Assembly: GCF_900113835.1 (NCBI RefSeq)
Contig: NZ_FOQV01000002.1
Span: 806,001 to 870,000 of the forward strand
Reading direction: 5' to 3'
Length of the DNA: 64,000 bases
Source of the DNA: Allobosea sp. OK403
Lineage (GTDB): Bacteria; Pseudomonadota; Alphaproteobacteria; Rhizobiales; Beijerinckiaceae
This document shows positions 27,482 to 36,209 of the stretch, in pieces; within the stretch, counting starts at the first letter, position 1; each line of letters opens with the position of its first letter. The position numbers and the translations under genes were made by a program. The notes beneath the pieces were generated by a model. It searched no databases, was not told where the DNA came from, and was given only the letters and a program-made list of their open reading frames with translations.

Positions 27482-28270
27482 CTAGGAGAAAGCCACCACG
27501 ACCCGCCCAAGCACGCCGAAATCAGCGTCGAGCCTGTCTCCGGGTGAAATCGCGATTGGCACGAGGCAGGTCCCCGTCGTCACCACCTCGCCTGCTTTCA
27601 GCACCACGCCAAGGGCGGAGAGTTCGTTGACCAGCCAGGTCAGCGCGATGCGTGGATCGCCCAGCACATTGGCGCCAAGCCCTTCATGATCCGGCCGGCC
27701 TGGCATCCGCGCGACCGGCCGGAACGCCGCGAGATCAAGCCCGCGCCAGGCCGCTCCCGTGCTCTTGCCAAGCACGAACTCATGGGCGCAGCCATTATCG
27801 GCAACGAGCTGGACGCCTCCAGCCGCGGCGAAATCCACGAAGCGCGAATCCGGCAACTCGATCGCGGGGTGAAGGCTCTCGACTGCCGCCAAAACCTCGT
27901 CCTGCGAATAGACCGTCTCGCGCGGCGTCAGATCGCGACCCATCCGGAAAGCGAATTCGAGTTCAGCCACGCGCATGGCGTTGCCGCTGAGTGAAGTCGT
28001 CGCGCCATCCGCCAGTACGCGCTCGGCAAGAATCCGTCCGGCGAGCGGTCCCGAGACGCCGATATGCGCCTGCCCCGCCTTGCTGGTGGCGGCGATCTTC
28101 CAGCCGAACAGCGGCGACGCGCTGCTCTGTTCGAGCAGCGCCTGCATGCCATAGGCTTCGCGCAGATCCGCCGGGCGCAGAACCTCCGGCATCGCCGCGC
28201 ATTTCGTTCCCCCGCGCCAATGCGTGAGCAGGAAAGCCGTCGCCGCCGGCAGCTTGTCGTCCGGACTCAT
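27482..28270 (-). CDS. 2-keto-4-pentenoate hydratase/FAH-fold protein
   Basis: The product (262 aa) belongs to the hydratase/decarboxylase branch of the fumarylacetoacetate hydrolase fold (MhpD/XylJ type): GWKIAATSKAGQAHIGVSGPLAG, then ELEFAFRMGRDL with the metal-binding Glu pair, and VTTGTCLVPIAISPGD at the end. It overlaps pimD by 4 bp and so is the last gene of the pim-like operon. Enzymes of this type hydrate 2-hydroxy-dienoates from meta-cleavage, which would link aromatic ring degradation to the operon; this is inference. Confidence 0.87.
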   Translation of the reverse strand: MSPDDKLPAATAFLLTHWRGGTKCAAMPEVLRPADLREAYGMQALLEQSSASPLFGWKIAATSKAGQAHIGVSGPLAGRILAERVLADGATTSLSGNAMRVAELEFAFRMGRDLTPRETVYSQDEVLAAVESLHPAIELPDSRFVDFAAAGGVQLVADNGCAHEFVLGKSTGAAWRGLDLAAFRPVARMPGRPDHEGLGANVLGDPRIALTWLVNELSALGVVLKAGEVVTTGTCLVPIAISPGDRLDADFGVLGRVVVAFS

Positions 28271-29430
28271 GCCGCCAGCCCGCCCGCCGCCAACCCTCCC
28301 GCGGCGTCAACCCGGCGCAGATGATGCGCGGTATCGCCGAACAGGCTCTCGATCATGGTCAGGCGCTTGAAGTAATGCGCGCCGAGATACTCCATCGTCA
28401 TGCCGATGCCGCCATGGAGCTGCACCGCCTCCTGGCCGACGATGCGGCAGGAACGGTTGATCTGCACCTTGACCGCCGAGAGCGCCGCGCCACGCTCGGC
28501 GGTGTCGTCGTGCTCCACCATCATCGCCGCATAGGCCGCCATCGAGCGCGCCTGCTCCAGCGCGATCAGCATGTCGACGGCGCGGTGCTGCAGCACCTGG
28601 AAATTGCCGATCGGAGCGCCGAATTGCTGGCGCGTCTTGAGATATTCCACCGTCAACCCATGCAGAGCTTCCATGATGCCGACAGCCTCGGCCGCAAGCG
28701 CAGCGATGGCGAATTCGCAGACGCGCTCCAGGATCGGCAGGCCCTGATCCAGCGGGCCGATCAATTCGGCCGCTCCGACCAGAACGCCCGATAGCGCGAC
28801 CTCGGCCGCGCGCCCGCCATCCTGCGTCGCATAGCCATGGTTCTTCACGCCGGGCGCATCGGCCGCGACGAGGAACAGGCTGATGCCCTCGCGGTCGCGC
28901 CGGTTGCCCGATGTCCGGGCACTGACGACGAGATGCTGGGCGCTGTCGCCATTGATGACGACGCTCTTGGCGCCTTCCAGCACGAAGCCATCGCCTGCTT
29001 TGCGCGCCGTGGTGGCAACGTCGTTGAGGTCGTAGCGCGACTGCTTCTCGGTGAAGGCCAGCGCCAGCCTCGAGCTGCCCTCGACGATACCGGGAATGAC
29101 GCGCTGCTTGAGCTCATCCGATCCGCCGAGCCTGACCGCCCCGCCACCGAGCACCACGGTCGCAAGATAAGGCTCCAGCGCCAGCCCCTTGCCCAGCGCC
29201 TCCATCACCACCAGCGTCTCGACCGGCCCGCCGCCGAAGCCGCCTTCCTCCTCCGTGAAGGGAATGCCGAGCAGTCCCATCTCGGCGAATTGCGCCCAGC
29301 TCTTCTCGCTGAAGCCAAGCGGGCCGGCGCCTTGCGTCTTGCGCTGTTCGAGCGAGCCATAGGTCGCAGCCACAAGCCGCTCGACACCGTCCTTGAGCTG
29401 CGTCTGTTCGGAAGAAAGGTCGAAATCCAT
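28267..29430 (-). CDS. pimD: Acyl-CoA dehydrogenase, PimD-like small subunit
   Basis: The product (387 aa) is an FAD acyl-CoA dehydrogenase: N-terminal MDFDLSSEQTQLKDGVERLV, the middle domain ALAFTEKQSRYDLNDVATTA, and a C-terminus with VGQEAVQLHGGIGMTMEYLGAHYFKRL. The upstream neighbour is a second, 399-aa dehydrogenase, the arrangement of pimeloyl-CoA dehydrogenase PimCD in Rhodopseudomonas palustris, where the two subunits act together on dicarboxylyl-CoA. Assignment rests on order and domain content. Confidence 0.82.
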   Translation of the reverse strand: MDFDLSSEQTQLKDGVERLVAATYGSLEQRKTQGAGPLGFSEKSWAQFAEMGLLGIPFTEEEGGFGGGPVETLVVMEALGKGLALEPYLATVVLGGGAVRLGGSDELKQRVIPGIVEGSSRLALAFTEKQSRYDLNDVATTARKAGDGFVLEGAKSVVINGDSAQHLVVSARTSGNRRDREGISLFLVAADAPGVKNHGYATQDGGRAAEVALSGVLVGAAELIGPLDQGLPILERVCEFAIAALAAEAVGIMEALHGLTVEYLKTRQQFGAPIGNFQVLQHRAVDMLIALEQARSMAAYAAMMVEHDDTAERGAALSAVKVQINRSCRIVGQEAVQLHGGIGMTMEYLGAHYFKRLTMIESLFGDTAHHLRRVDAAGGLAAGGLAA

Positions 29431-29473
29431 GATACGTCTCTTCAGGTTCGCGATGCAGCCATTCCACCCGCCG

Positions 29474-29570
29474 CGTCATCCCGGACAAGCCGCGTAAGCG
29501 GCGCCGATCCGGGATCCATCGAAGGGCGCAAGCGCTCTAGGATGGATCCCGGATCAAGCCCGGGATGACG
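29474..29570. repeat. Palindromic repeat, CGTCATCC/GGATCCAT family
   Basis: The ends are CGTCATCCCGGAC and CGGGATGACG with inner GGGATCCATC/GATGGATCCC. It sits between the pimC and pimD genes, in the same orientation as the copy at 30837-30943, so pimC is bracketed by direct copies. Confidence 0.9.
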
Positions 29571-29600
29571 ATGGAGCGTGGGGACAGGTCGAGATCAATC

Positions 29601-30800
29601 TCACAGCCCGAGCACCGCCTTGGCGATGATATTCTTCTGGATCTCGTTCGAGCCGCCATAGATCGAGACCTTGCGGTTGTTGAAGTAGCTCGCCGCCGCC
29701 GCATCGGCCCAGTCATAGTCGAACGGCCAGTCATTGGTCAGGTCGCCCGAGCGCACCGGAGCAGCCAGCGCGAAGGGCCCGGCCACCTCGAGCAAGAGCT
29801 CCGTCGTCGCCTGCTGCAGCTGCGAGCCCTTGATCTTCAGGATCGAGGAGGCGGGATCAGGCTTGTTGGGATCGCGCTTGCCTTGCGCCGCGACGACCCG
29901 CATCTGCGTGATCTCCAGCGCCTTCAATTCGATCTCGACCTCGGCCACCCGCTCGCGGAAATCGCGGTCCTCCCAGAGCGTGCCCTCGCCCGCCGGCATC
30001 TCCCTGGCCAATCGCTTGATCCGCGCCAGCCGCTCCTTGGAGAGGCCGATGCGGGCGATGCCGGTGCGCTCATTGGCAAGCAGGAACTTGGCGTAGTCCC
30101 AGCCCTTGTTCTCCTCACCGACCAGGTTCTCGACCGGCACCTTCACATTGTCGAAGAAGACCTCGTTGACCTCGTGGCGCCCCTCGAGCGTGATGATCGG
30201 GCGCACCGTGATGCCCGGCGTCTTCATGTCGATCAGGATGAAGGAGATGCCGGCCTGCTTCTTGGCGGCAGGGTCGGTGCGCACCAGGCAGAAGATCCAG
30301 TCGGCATATTGGCCAAGCGTCGTCCAGGTCTTCTGGCCGTTGACGATATAGTGGTCGCCTTCGCGCACCGCCTTGGTCTTGAGCGAGGCGAGGTCGGAAC
30401 CAGCGCCGGGCTCGGAGAAGCCCTGGCACCACCACTCGTCGAGATTGGCGATCTTGGCGAGATGCTTTTCCTTCTGCGCCTGATTGCCGAAAGCGGCGAT
30501 CACTGGGCCGACCATGTAGCAGTTGAACTGCAGCGGCAGCGGCACGGCAGCCAGCAGCATCTCCTCGGTGAAGATATAGCGCTGGATCGGCGTCCAGTCC
30601 TGCCCGCCCCACTCCCTGGGCCAATGCGGTACGGCCCAGCCCTTGGCGTTCAGCACGCGCTGCGAGGTGATGTAATCCTCGCGCGTCATGCCGCGGCCCT
30701 CCGAGACCTTCTTGCGGATCTCGGCCGGGACTTCGGTGCGGAAGAACTGCCGCACCTCGTCGCGGAACGCAATCTCTTCAGGCGTGAAGCGAAGGTCCAT
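29601..30800 (-). CDS. pimC: Acyl-CoA dehydrogenase, PimC-like large subunit
   Basis: The product (399 aa) is an acyl-CoA dehydrogenase. It has DEWWCQGFSEPGAGSDLASL for FAD/substrate binding, VNGQKTWTTLGQYADWIF, and the C-terminus SIYGGSNEIQKNIIAKAVLG. It matches the large subunit of pimeloyl-CoA dehydrogenase in length and in its place before PimD. It is flanked on both sides by direct copies of one palindromic repeat inside the presumed operon. Confidence 0.84.
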   Translation of the reverse strand: MDLRFTPEEIAFRDEVRQFFRTEVPAEIRKKVSEGRGMTREDYITSQRVLNAKGWAVPHWPREWGGQDWTPIQRYIFTEEMLLAAVPLPLQFNCYMVGPVIAAFGNQAQKEKHLAKIANLDEWWCQGFSEPGAGSDLASLKTKAVREGDHYIVNGQKTWTTLGQYADWIFCLVRTDPAAKKQAGISFILIDMKTPGITVRPIITLEGRHEVNEVFFDNVKVPVENLVGEENKGWDYAKFLLANERTGIARIGLSKERLARIKRLAREMPAGEGTLWEDRDFRERVAEVEIELKALEITQMRVVAAQGKRDPNKPDPASSILKIKGSQLQQATTELLLEVAGPFALAAPVRSGDLTNDWPFDYDWADAAAASYFNNRKVSIYGGSNEIQKNIIAKAVLGL

Positions 30801-30836
30801 CTCAATTTCCTCTTATCGTTTCGCTCAGAAACACCC

Positions 30837-30943
30837 CGTCATCCTGGACAAGCGGCGAAGCCGCGCAGCTCCGGGATCCATCATAGGACTCGACGGAGCC
30901 CCATAATGGATCCCGGGACGAGCTTCGCTCGCCCAGGATGACG
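30837..30943. repeat. Palindromic repeat, CGTCATCC/GGATCCAT family
   Basis: The ends are CGTCATCCTGGAC and GCCCAGGATGACG, inner CCGGGATCCAT/ATGGATCCCGG. It lies between the thiolase and pimC genes. Confidence 0.9.
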
Positions 30944-30965
30944 GCGTGGTTCCAGCGCAAACTCA

Positions 30966-32153
30966 TCAGCCCTGATTGATTTCAAACAGGCCGGCGCAGC
31001 CCATGCCGCCTGCGACGCACATGGTGACGACCGCGTAGCGCGCCTTGCGGCGGCGGCCCTCCAGCAGGGCATGGCCGACAAGGCGCGCCCCGCTCATGCC
31101 GAAGGGATGGCCGATCGCAATCGCACCGCCATTGACGTTGACCTTCTCGGGATCGATGCCGAGCACATCGCGGCAATAGAGCGACTGCGAGGCGAAGGCC
31201 TCGTTCAGCTCCCAGAGATCGATGTCGGCGACGGTCAAACCGTTGCGCTCCAGCAGGCGCGGCACCGCGAAGACCGGGCCGATGCCCATCTCGTCGGGCT
31301 CGCAGCCGGCCGAGGCGAAGCCGCGGAAAGTGCCGAGCGGCGACAATCCACGCCGCGCCGCTTCCTTGGCCGACATCACCACGCTGGCCGAGGCGCCGTC
31401 CGAAAGCTGGCTCGCATTGCCGGCGGTGACGAACTGGTCCTCGCCACGCACCGGCTTGAGCTTCAGCAGGCCTTCCAGCGTCGTATCGGGCCGGTTGCCT
31501 TCGTCCTTCGACAGCGTCACCGCTTCCTGACGCACCTCGCCGCTCGCCTTGTCGGTCACCGCCATCACTGCGCTCATCGGCACGATCTCGTCGTCGAAGA
31601 GCTGGCGCTGCTGGGCCGAGGCCGTGCGGCGCTGGCTCTCCAGCGAGAATTCGTCCTGGGCTTGCCGCGAGATGCCGTAGCGCTGCGCGACATTGTCGGC
31701 GGTCTCGATCATCGAGGTGTAGATCGTCGGCTTGTTGGCCATCAGCCAGTCGTTCTGGGTCAACTCGCGCCGGACCACCGGCTGCACGAGGCTGATCGAC
31801 TCGACGCCGCCGCCGACCGCGACCGGCACGCCATCCAGGATCACGCGCCGCGCCGCATGGGCGATCGCCTCCAGACCCGAGGCGCAGAAGCGGCTGACGG
31901 TGACGCCGGCCGATTGCACCGGAATGCCCGCGACAAGCGCGGCATGGCGCGCGACATTGCCGCCGGTCGCAGCCTCCGGATAACCGCAGCCCAGCACCAC
32001 CTCCTCGATCGCCTCGGGCTCGACCTTGGCGCGGGCGAGCGCGTGACGGATCGCATGGGCGGCCATATCGGCGCCGCGGAGCTGGTTGAAGGCGCCGCGA
32101 TGGGCTTTGCCGATCGGCGTGCGGGCAGTGGAGACGATGACGGCTTCGGTCAT
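30966..32153 (-). CDS. pimB: Acetyl-CoA acyltransferase (thiolase), PimB-like
   Basis: The product (395 aa) is a thiolase carrying out the last, chain-shortening step of beta-oxidation. The nucleophilic Cys is in [15 protein letters not shown] near residue 90, the catalytic His in [14 protein letters not shown] and the second Cys in [13 protein letters not shown]. It is 15 bp downstream of the ligase gene. In R. palustris the thiolase also follows the ligase in the pim operon. Confidence 0.88.
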   Translation of the reverse strand: MTEAVIVSTARTPIGKAHRGAFNQLRGADMAAHAIRHALARAKVEPEAIEEVVLGCGYPEAATGGNVARHAALVAGIPVQSAGVTVSRFCASGLEAIAHAARRVILDGVPVAVGGGVESISLVQPVVRRELTQNDWLMANKPTIYTSMIETADNVAQRYGISRQAQDEFSLESQRRTASAQQRQLFDDEIVPMSAVMAVTDKASGEVRQEAVTLSKDEGNRPDTTLEGLLKLKPVRGEDQFVTAGNASQLSDGASASVVMSAKEAARRGLSPLGTFRGFASAGCEPDEMGIGPVFAVPRLLERNGLTVADIDLWELNEAFASQSLYCRDVLGIDPEKVNVNGGAIAIGHPFGMSGARLVGHALLEGRRRKARYAVVTMCVAGGMGCAGLFEINQG

Positions 32154-32168
32154 GGGCTGAGCTTTGTC

Positions 32169-33866
32169 CTATGCAGCGGAATCGGTAGCGGCCGAGGCCG
32201 CCTGTTTCTGTTTTTCCTCGGCCACCAGCACCTTGGCCAGCAGCTTTCCGGCAGCGCTGCGCGGCAGGCTCTCGCGGAATTCGAGCGCACGCGGCATTTC
32301 GTGCCGGCCGAGCCGGTCTTTCAGGAAGACGGAGAGCTCTTCCAGCGAAAACGGCGCATGGCCGGTCTTGAGCTTGACGAAGGCCTTGGCAGCCTGGCCG
32401 CGATAGGCGTCGTCGACGCCGATCACGACGACCTCCTGCACCGCCGGGTGCTCGTAAATCGCGCTCTCGATCGCGACGGGATAGACGTTATAGCCGCTTG
32501 AAATGATCATGTTCTTGCGGCGGTCGACGATCTCGAACAGCCCGTCCTCATCCATCCGGCCGAGATCGCCGGTCAGGAACCAGCCCTCATGGAAGGCCTC
32601 CTGCGTCGCGGCCTCGTCGTCGAGATAGCCCTTGAAGACATTAGGGCCCTTGATCGCGATCTCGCCGATCTCGCCGGGCGGAAACTCGTCGCGCTCGGGC
32701 TCGAGCGAAACGATCTTCATGGTGATGCCTGGCAGGGGCACGCCGATCAGCCCCGGCCGCGGTTTGGCGTCGCCCGGCACGCGCGAGCCGGCCGGCGCGG
32801 TCTCGGTCATGCCCCAGCCATTATTGAGCCGGACGCCGAGAATGCCTTCAAGCTTCGTCTGCACCTCGAAGGGCAGCGGCGCTCCGCCGGAGACGCAGGA
32901 GCGCAGCGAGGAGAAGTCGACAGCCTCGACGCCTTCACGGTTCAAGAGAGCAAACCACATCGTCGGCACGCCGGAGAACAGCGTCGCACGCTTGACCGAA
33001 ATATCGGCGATCAGCGTCTCCACATCGAAACGCTGGCGCAGCAGGATCTCGTTGCCGTCGCGGATATGGCGCAGCAACAGCGTCGTCAGCGCATAGATAT
33101 GGAACAGCGGCAACACGCAGATCGTCTTTTGCGCGCCGGGCTCCAGCGGCTCGCCATCGGTCCAGAGCCGATAGATGTTCACCGCGGAGACGAGATTGCC
33201 ATGGCTCAGCATCGCCGCCTTGGGCAGGCCGGTGGTGCCGCCGGTGAATTGCAGCAGCATGACGTCGTCAGGCGAGACGACAGGCCATGACGCCGGTGGA
33301 GCTGCGTCCATGAGATCGTCGAGCCGGGCGACGCTCGCCTGGTTCGGGATCGCCAGTGGCGCGGCCTCGCCGGCCCCCCAGCGGCCATCCTCGCCGACGA
33401 GCAGGCGCGGAACGGCGCCTGCCTCCAGCAGCTTCAGCGCATTCGGCAGGAAGCCTGGCAGATTGGTCGTGATCAACCGGCCCGGTTTCGTCGCCTTGAG
33501 CTTGTGCTCCAGCTCGCGCGGCGCATCCAGCGCCGAGAGATGCACCACGCTCGCCCCGCAGCGCGCGACGGCGAAGAAGGCGATCGGGTGCCAGAGCGTG
33601 TTGGGCAGGAGCAGCGCGACGCGGTCGCCAGGCTTGACGCCATCGGCGATCAGCCCGGCCGCCAGCTGCGCCACCATCGCGTCCAATTCGGCATAGCGCG
33701 TCCGGCGCTCGCGGAATTCGATCGCGGGCGCATCCGGGCGCGCCGCCACGGCAGCCGCCAGCAGATCCGGCACGATGCCGGTCTCGACGCGCGCCTCCCA
33801 GTCGCAGGCTTTGGGGAAGCGCTGCTGCCAGACCGGCCGCGTGCCGGATTTCCCGGCCGCGCTCAT
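32169..33866 (-). CDS. pimA: AMP-forming acyl-CoA ligase, PimA-like
   Basis: The product (565 aa) is an adenylate-forming CoA ligase. The P-loop is LLQFTGGTTGLPKAAM near residue 205, then NNGWGMTETAPAGS, TGDLGRMDEDGLFEIVDRRK and the C-terminal Lys motif SLPRSAAGKLLAKVL. It activates a fatty or dicarboxylic acid to its CoA thioester. It overlaps the bifunctional enzyme gene upstream by 4 bp. Dicarboxylate preference is inferred from the pim-like order only. Confidence 0.86.
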   Translation of the reverse strand: MSAAGKSGTRPVWQQRFPKACDWEARVETGIVPDLLAAAVAARPDAPAIEFRERRTRYAELDAMVAQLAAGLIADGVKPGDRVALLLPNTLWHPIAFFAVARCGASVVHLSALDAPRELEHKLKATKPGRLITTNLPGFLPNALKLLEAGAVPRLLVGEDGRWGAGEAAPLAIPNQASVARLDDLMDAAPPASWPVVSPDDVMLLQFTGGTTGLPKAAMLSHGNLVSAVNIYRLWTDGEPLEPGAQKTICVLPLFHIYALTTLLLRHIRDGNEILLRQRFDVETLIADISVKRATLFSGVPTMWFALLNREGVEAVDFSSLRSCVSGGAPLPFEVQTKLEGILGVRLNNGWGMTETAPAGSRVPGDAKPRPGLIGVPLPGITMKIVSLEPERDEFPPGEIGEIAIKGPNVFKGYLDDEAATQEAFHEGWFLTGDLGRMDEDGLFEIVDRRKNMIISSGYNVYPVAIESAIYEHPAVQEVVVIGVDDAYRGQAAKAFVKLKTGHAPFSLEELSVFLKDRLGRHEMPRALEFRESLPRSAAGKLLAKVLVAEEKQKQAASAATDSAA

Positions 33867-35944
33867 GCGGCTTGCGCCTTCAGCTCCGAGAACCCCTTGC
33901 CCTCAGTGGCGAGCTTGCGCAGCAGCGGCGACGGTTCGAGCGTCGCGTCGCCGCTCTCGGCCGCTTGCGCCTCGAGCCGCTTGACGATCACGTCGAGCCC
34001 GACCGTATCGGCCCAATGCATCGGCCCACCGCGCCAGGCCGGCCAGTTATAACCGTTGAGCCAGATGATATCGATGTCGCCCGGCCGCGCCGCGACGCCC
34101 TCTTCGAGGATGCGCGCGCCCTCATTGACCATCGGGTCCATCAAGCGCGCCACGATCTCGTCGGCCGTGAAGGACCGCCGCGTCACGCCCTTCTCAGCCG
34201 AGATGCTCGCGATCAGAGCCTCGACCTCTGGGTCGCGCTGGCCCGCGCGCGCGCCGGCCGGATAGAGGTAATAGCCCTTGCCGGTCTTCTGGCCGAACCG
34301 ACCGGCCTCGCAGAGCGCGTCGGCGACCGCAGCCTTCTTCCCCAGCGATTTGCGCGTGCGCCAGCCGATATCGTTGCCGGCGAGGTCCGACATCGCGAAC
34401 GGCCCCATCTTGAAGCCGAAAGCAGTCACGGCCGCATCGACCTCATGGGGCAAGGCTCCGGCGATCAGCAAACGCTCGGCCGCCCGCGTGCGCTGCGCCA
34501 GCATGCGGTTGCCCACGAAACCGAAGCAATTGCCGACCACGACCGGCACCTTGCCGAGCGTGCGCCCGAGCGCAACCGCAGTCGCGACGACATCATCGGC
34601 CACGCCGGCGGGCCGCACCACCTCCAGGAGCTTCATGACATTGGCCGGGCTAAAGAAATGCATCCCGATCACATCCTGGGGCCGCTTGGTCGCAGCCGCG
34701 ATCGTCGGAATGTCGAGATAGGAGGTGTTGCTGGCGAGGATCGCGCCGGGTTTGGCGATGCCGTCGAGCGCGCCGAAAATCTGCTTCTTGACGCCCATCT
34801 CCTCGAAGGCCGCCTCGATCACGATGTCCGCATCCGCGGCTGCAGCAAGCCCAACGGCGGGCGTGATCAGCGCCATGCGCTCGTCGCGCCTCTCCGGCGT
34901 CAGCGAGCCGCGCGCCACCGACATCTCGTAGATCGCCGCGACCCGGTTCATGCCGTTGTCGATCTGCCCCTGCTCGGTCTCGATCAGGGTCACGGGAATG
35001 CCGGCATTGGCGAAGCACATGGCGATGCCGCCCCCCATCGTGCCGGCGCCGATCACCGCCGCTTTCGCGATCGGGCGCGGCTTCACGCTCGCCTCGATGC
35101 CTGGCACCTTGGCAGCCTCGCGCTCGGCGAAGAAGGCATAGCGCAGCGCCTTGGAGCGCTCATCGGCGACGAGCGTGCGAAACAGGGCCCGCTCGGCCCC
35201 CATGCCCTCCGCGAAGGGCAACGTGAACACGCCGCGCACGGCCTCGATCAGCGCCATCGCATTGGGCATGTCGCCGGATTTCTTGGTCGCCTCGGCTGCG
35301 AGCGCCTCAAAAGCCTCACGATCGGCCGCTGTCAACGCCTCCATGCGGTCGGCCGTCTGGGGCGGCGCACCCTTGCTCGCGAGATCCCGAGCCAAAGCTG
35401 CCGCCGCCTCGACGACATCGCCGAGCGCGACCATGTCGACGAGCCCGTATGCAGCCGCCTTGTCGGCCGAGATCGGCTCGCCGCTCAGCATCATCGGAAA
35501 CGCCTTCGCCGCACCGATCAGGCGCGGCAGGCGCTGCGTGCCGCCCGCACCCGGGATGATGCCGAGCTTGATCTCGGGCAGGCCGAGCCTGGCCGCAGGC
35601 GAAGCCACGCGGGCGTGGCAGGCCAGCGCGACCTCCAGGCCGCCGCCCAGCGCCACGCCCTGGATCGCCGCGACCACCGGCTTGGCGCAGGTCTCGATCG
35701 CCTCGAGCACATCGGGCAGGATCGGCGCCGCCGGCGGCTTGCCGAACTCGCTGATATCGGCGCCGGCGATGAAGGCCTTGCCGGCGGCCGCGATCACGAT
35801 CGCGTCCACTGCGGGATCGGAGCCGGCTTTCGCGACGGCCTCGGCGAGCCCGGCGCGAACGCCTGCGCTCAGCGCGTTGACCGGTGGATTGGCGATCGTC
35901 GCGACCGCGACCCTGCCACGAAGGGCAAGCTGGACCAACTCCAT
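33863..35944 (-). CDS. pimF: Enoyl-CoA hydratase/3-hydroxyacyl-CoA dehydrogenase fusion, PimF-like
   Basis: The product (693 aa) joins an N-terminal crotonase domain to a C-terminal 3-hydroxyacyl-CoA dehydrogenase. Crotonase features are AFIAGADISEF, GVALGGGLEVALACHARVA with one catalytic Glu, and LPEIKLGIIPGAGGTQRLP with the second. The dehydrogenase begins near residue 300 with AAVIGAGTMGGGIAMCFANA, has DVIGMHFFSPANVMKLLEVV, and the two C-terminal helical domains. A ribosome site AGAGGA precedes the ATG. It is the first gene of the minus-strand operon and starts 28 bp from a perfect palindrome. Confidence 0.9.
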   Translation of the reverse strand: MELVQLALRGRVAVATIANPPVNALSAGVRAGLAEAVAKAGSDPAVDAIVIAAAGKAFIAGADISEFGKPPAAPILPDVLEAIETCAKPVVAAIQGVALGGGLEVALACHARVASPAARLGLPEIKLGIIPGAGGTQRLPRLIGAAKAFPMMLSGEPISADKAAAYGLVDMVALGDVVEAAAALARDLASKGAPPQTADRMEALTAADREAFEALAAEATKKSGDMPNAMALIEAVRGVFTLPFAEGMGAERALFRTLVADERSKALRYAFFAEREAAKVPGIEASVKPRPIAKAAVIGAGTMGGGIAMCFANAGIPVTLIETEQGQIDNGMNRVAAIYEMSVARGSLTPERRDERMALITPAVGLAAAADADIVIEAAFEEMGVKKQIFGALDGIAKPGAILASNTSYLDIPTIAAATKRPQDVIGMHFFSPANVMKLLEVVRPAGVADDVVATAVALGRTLGKVPVVVGNCFGFVGNRMLAQRTRAAERLLIAGALPHEVDAAVTAFGFKMGPFAMSDLAGNDIGWRTRKSLGKKAAVADALCEAGRFGQKTGKGYYLYPAGARAGQRDPEVEALIASISAEKGVTRRSFTADEIVARLMDPMVNEGARILEEGVAARPGDIDIIWLNGYNWPAWRGGPMHWADTVGLDVIVKRLEAQAAESGDATLEPSPLLRKLATEGKGFSELKAQAA

Positions 35945-35971
35945 GAGCGTTTTCCTCTAGTCGAAATTTAT

Positions 35972-35988
35972 GTTCTGCACTGCAGAAC
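35972..35988. promoter_or_regulatory. Perfect 17-bp palindrome, candidate IclR-type operator
   Basis: GTTCTGCA-C-TGCAGAAC, 8-bp arms with one central base, lies 28 bp before the pimF start. ATTTATG occurs as a direct repeat 33 bp apart on either side (35966 and 35999), about three helical turns. A local IclR gene (42586) is the nearest candidate to bind it. Confidence 0.6.
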
Positions 35989-36089
35989 GACAGTCTGCAT
36001 TTATGGTCACTAGGAAGTGGCTCGCCAGCGCTTTGTCAAGATGCAGACCCGGGACTTAACGCAGCCGAGCCAGTGTCGCACCTCACATC

Positions 36090-36106
36090 ATGCTGCAATG
36101 CGGAAT
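36090..36106. promoter_or_regulatory. Second, imperfect copy of the divergent operator
   Basis: ATGCTGCAATGCGGAAT matches the palindrome at 35972-35988 in 12 of 16 arm positions. It lies 104 bp before the livK start on the plus strand. The 35945-36209 gap holds these two sites and no gene. Confidence 0.4.
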
Positions 36107-36209
36107 TGATGTCCGCCGCTTGACCGCTCCCAAAACCCCGTGCCATGCCATTGGCAACGCCACATCATGCCGCGAAACGGCCCGGTGAAGAAGCACTTCG
36201 GAGGAATTC

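Noticed and set aside
33872-36013. 713-codon open frame antisense to the pimF-like gene
   Set aside because: Low-information Arg/His/Asp composition; covers the operator region; the sense gene is certain.
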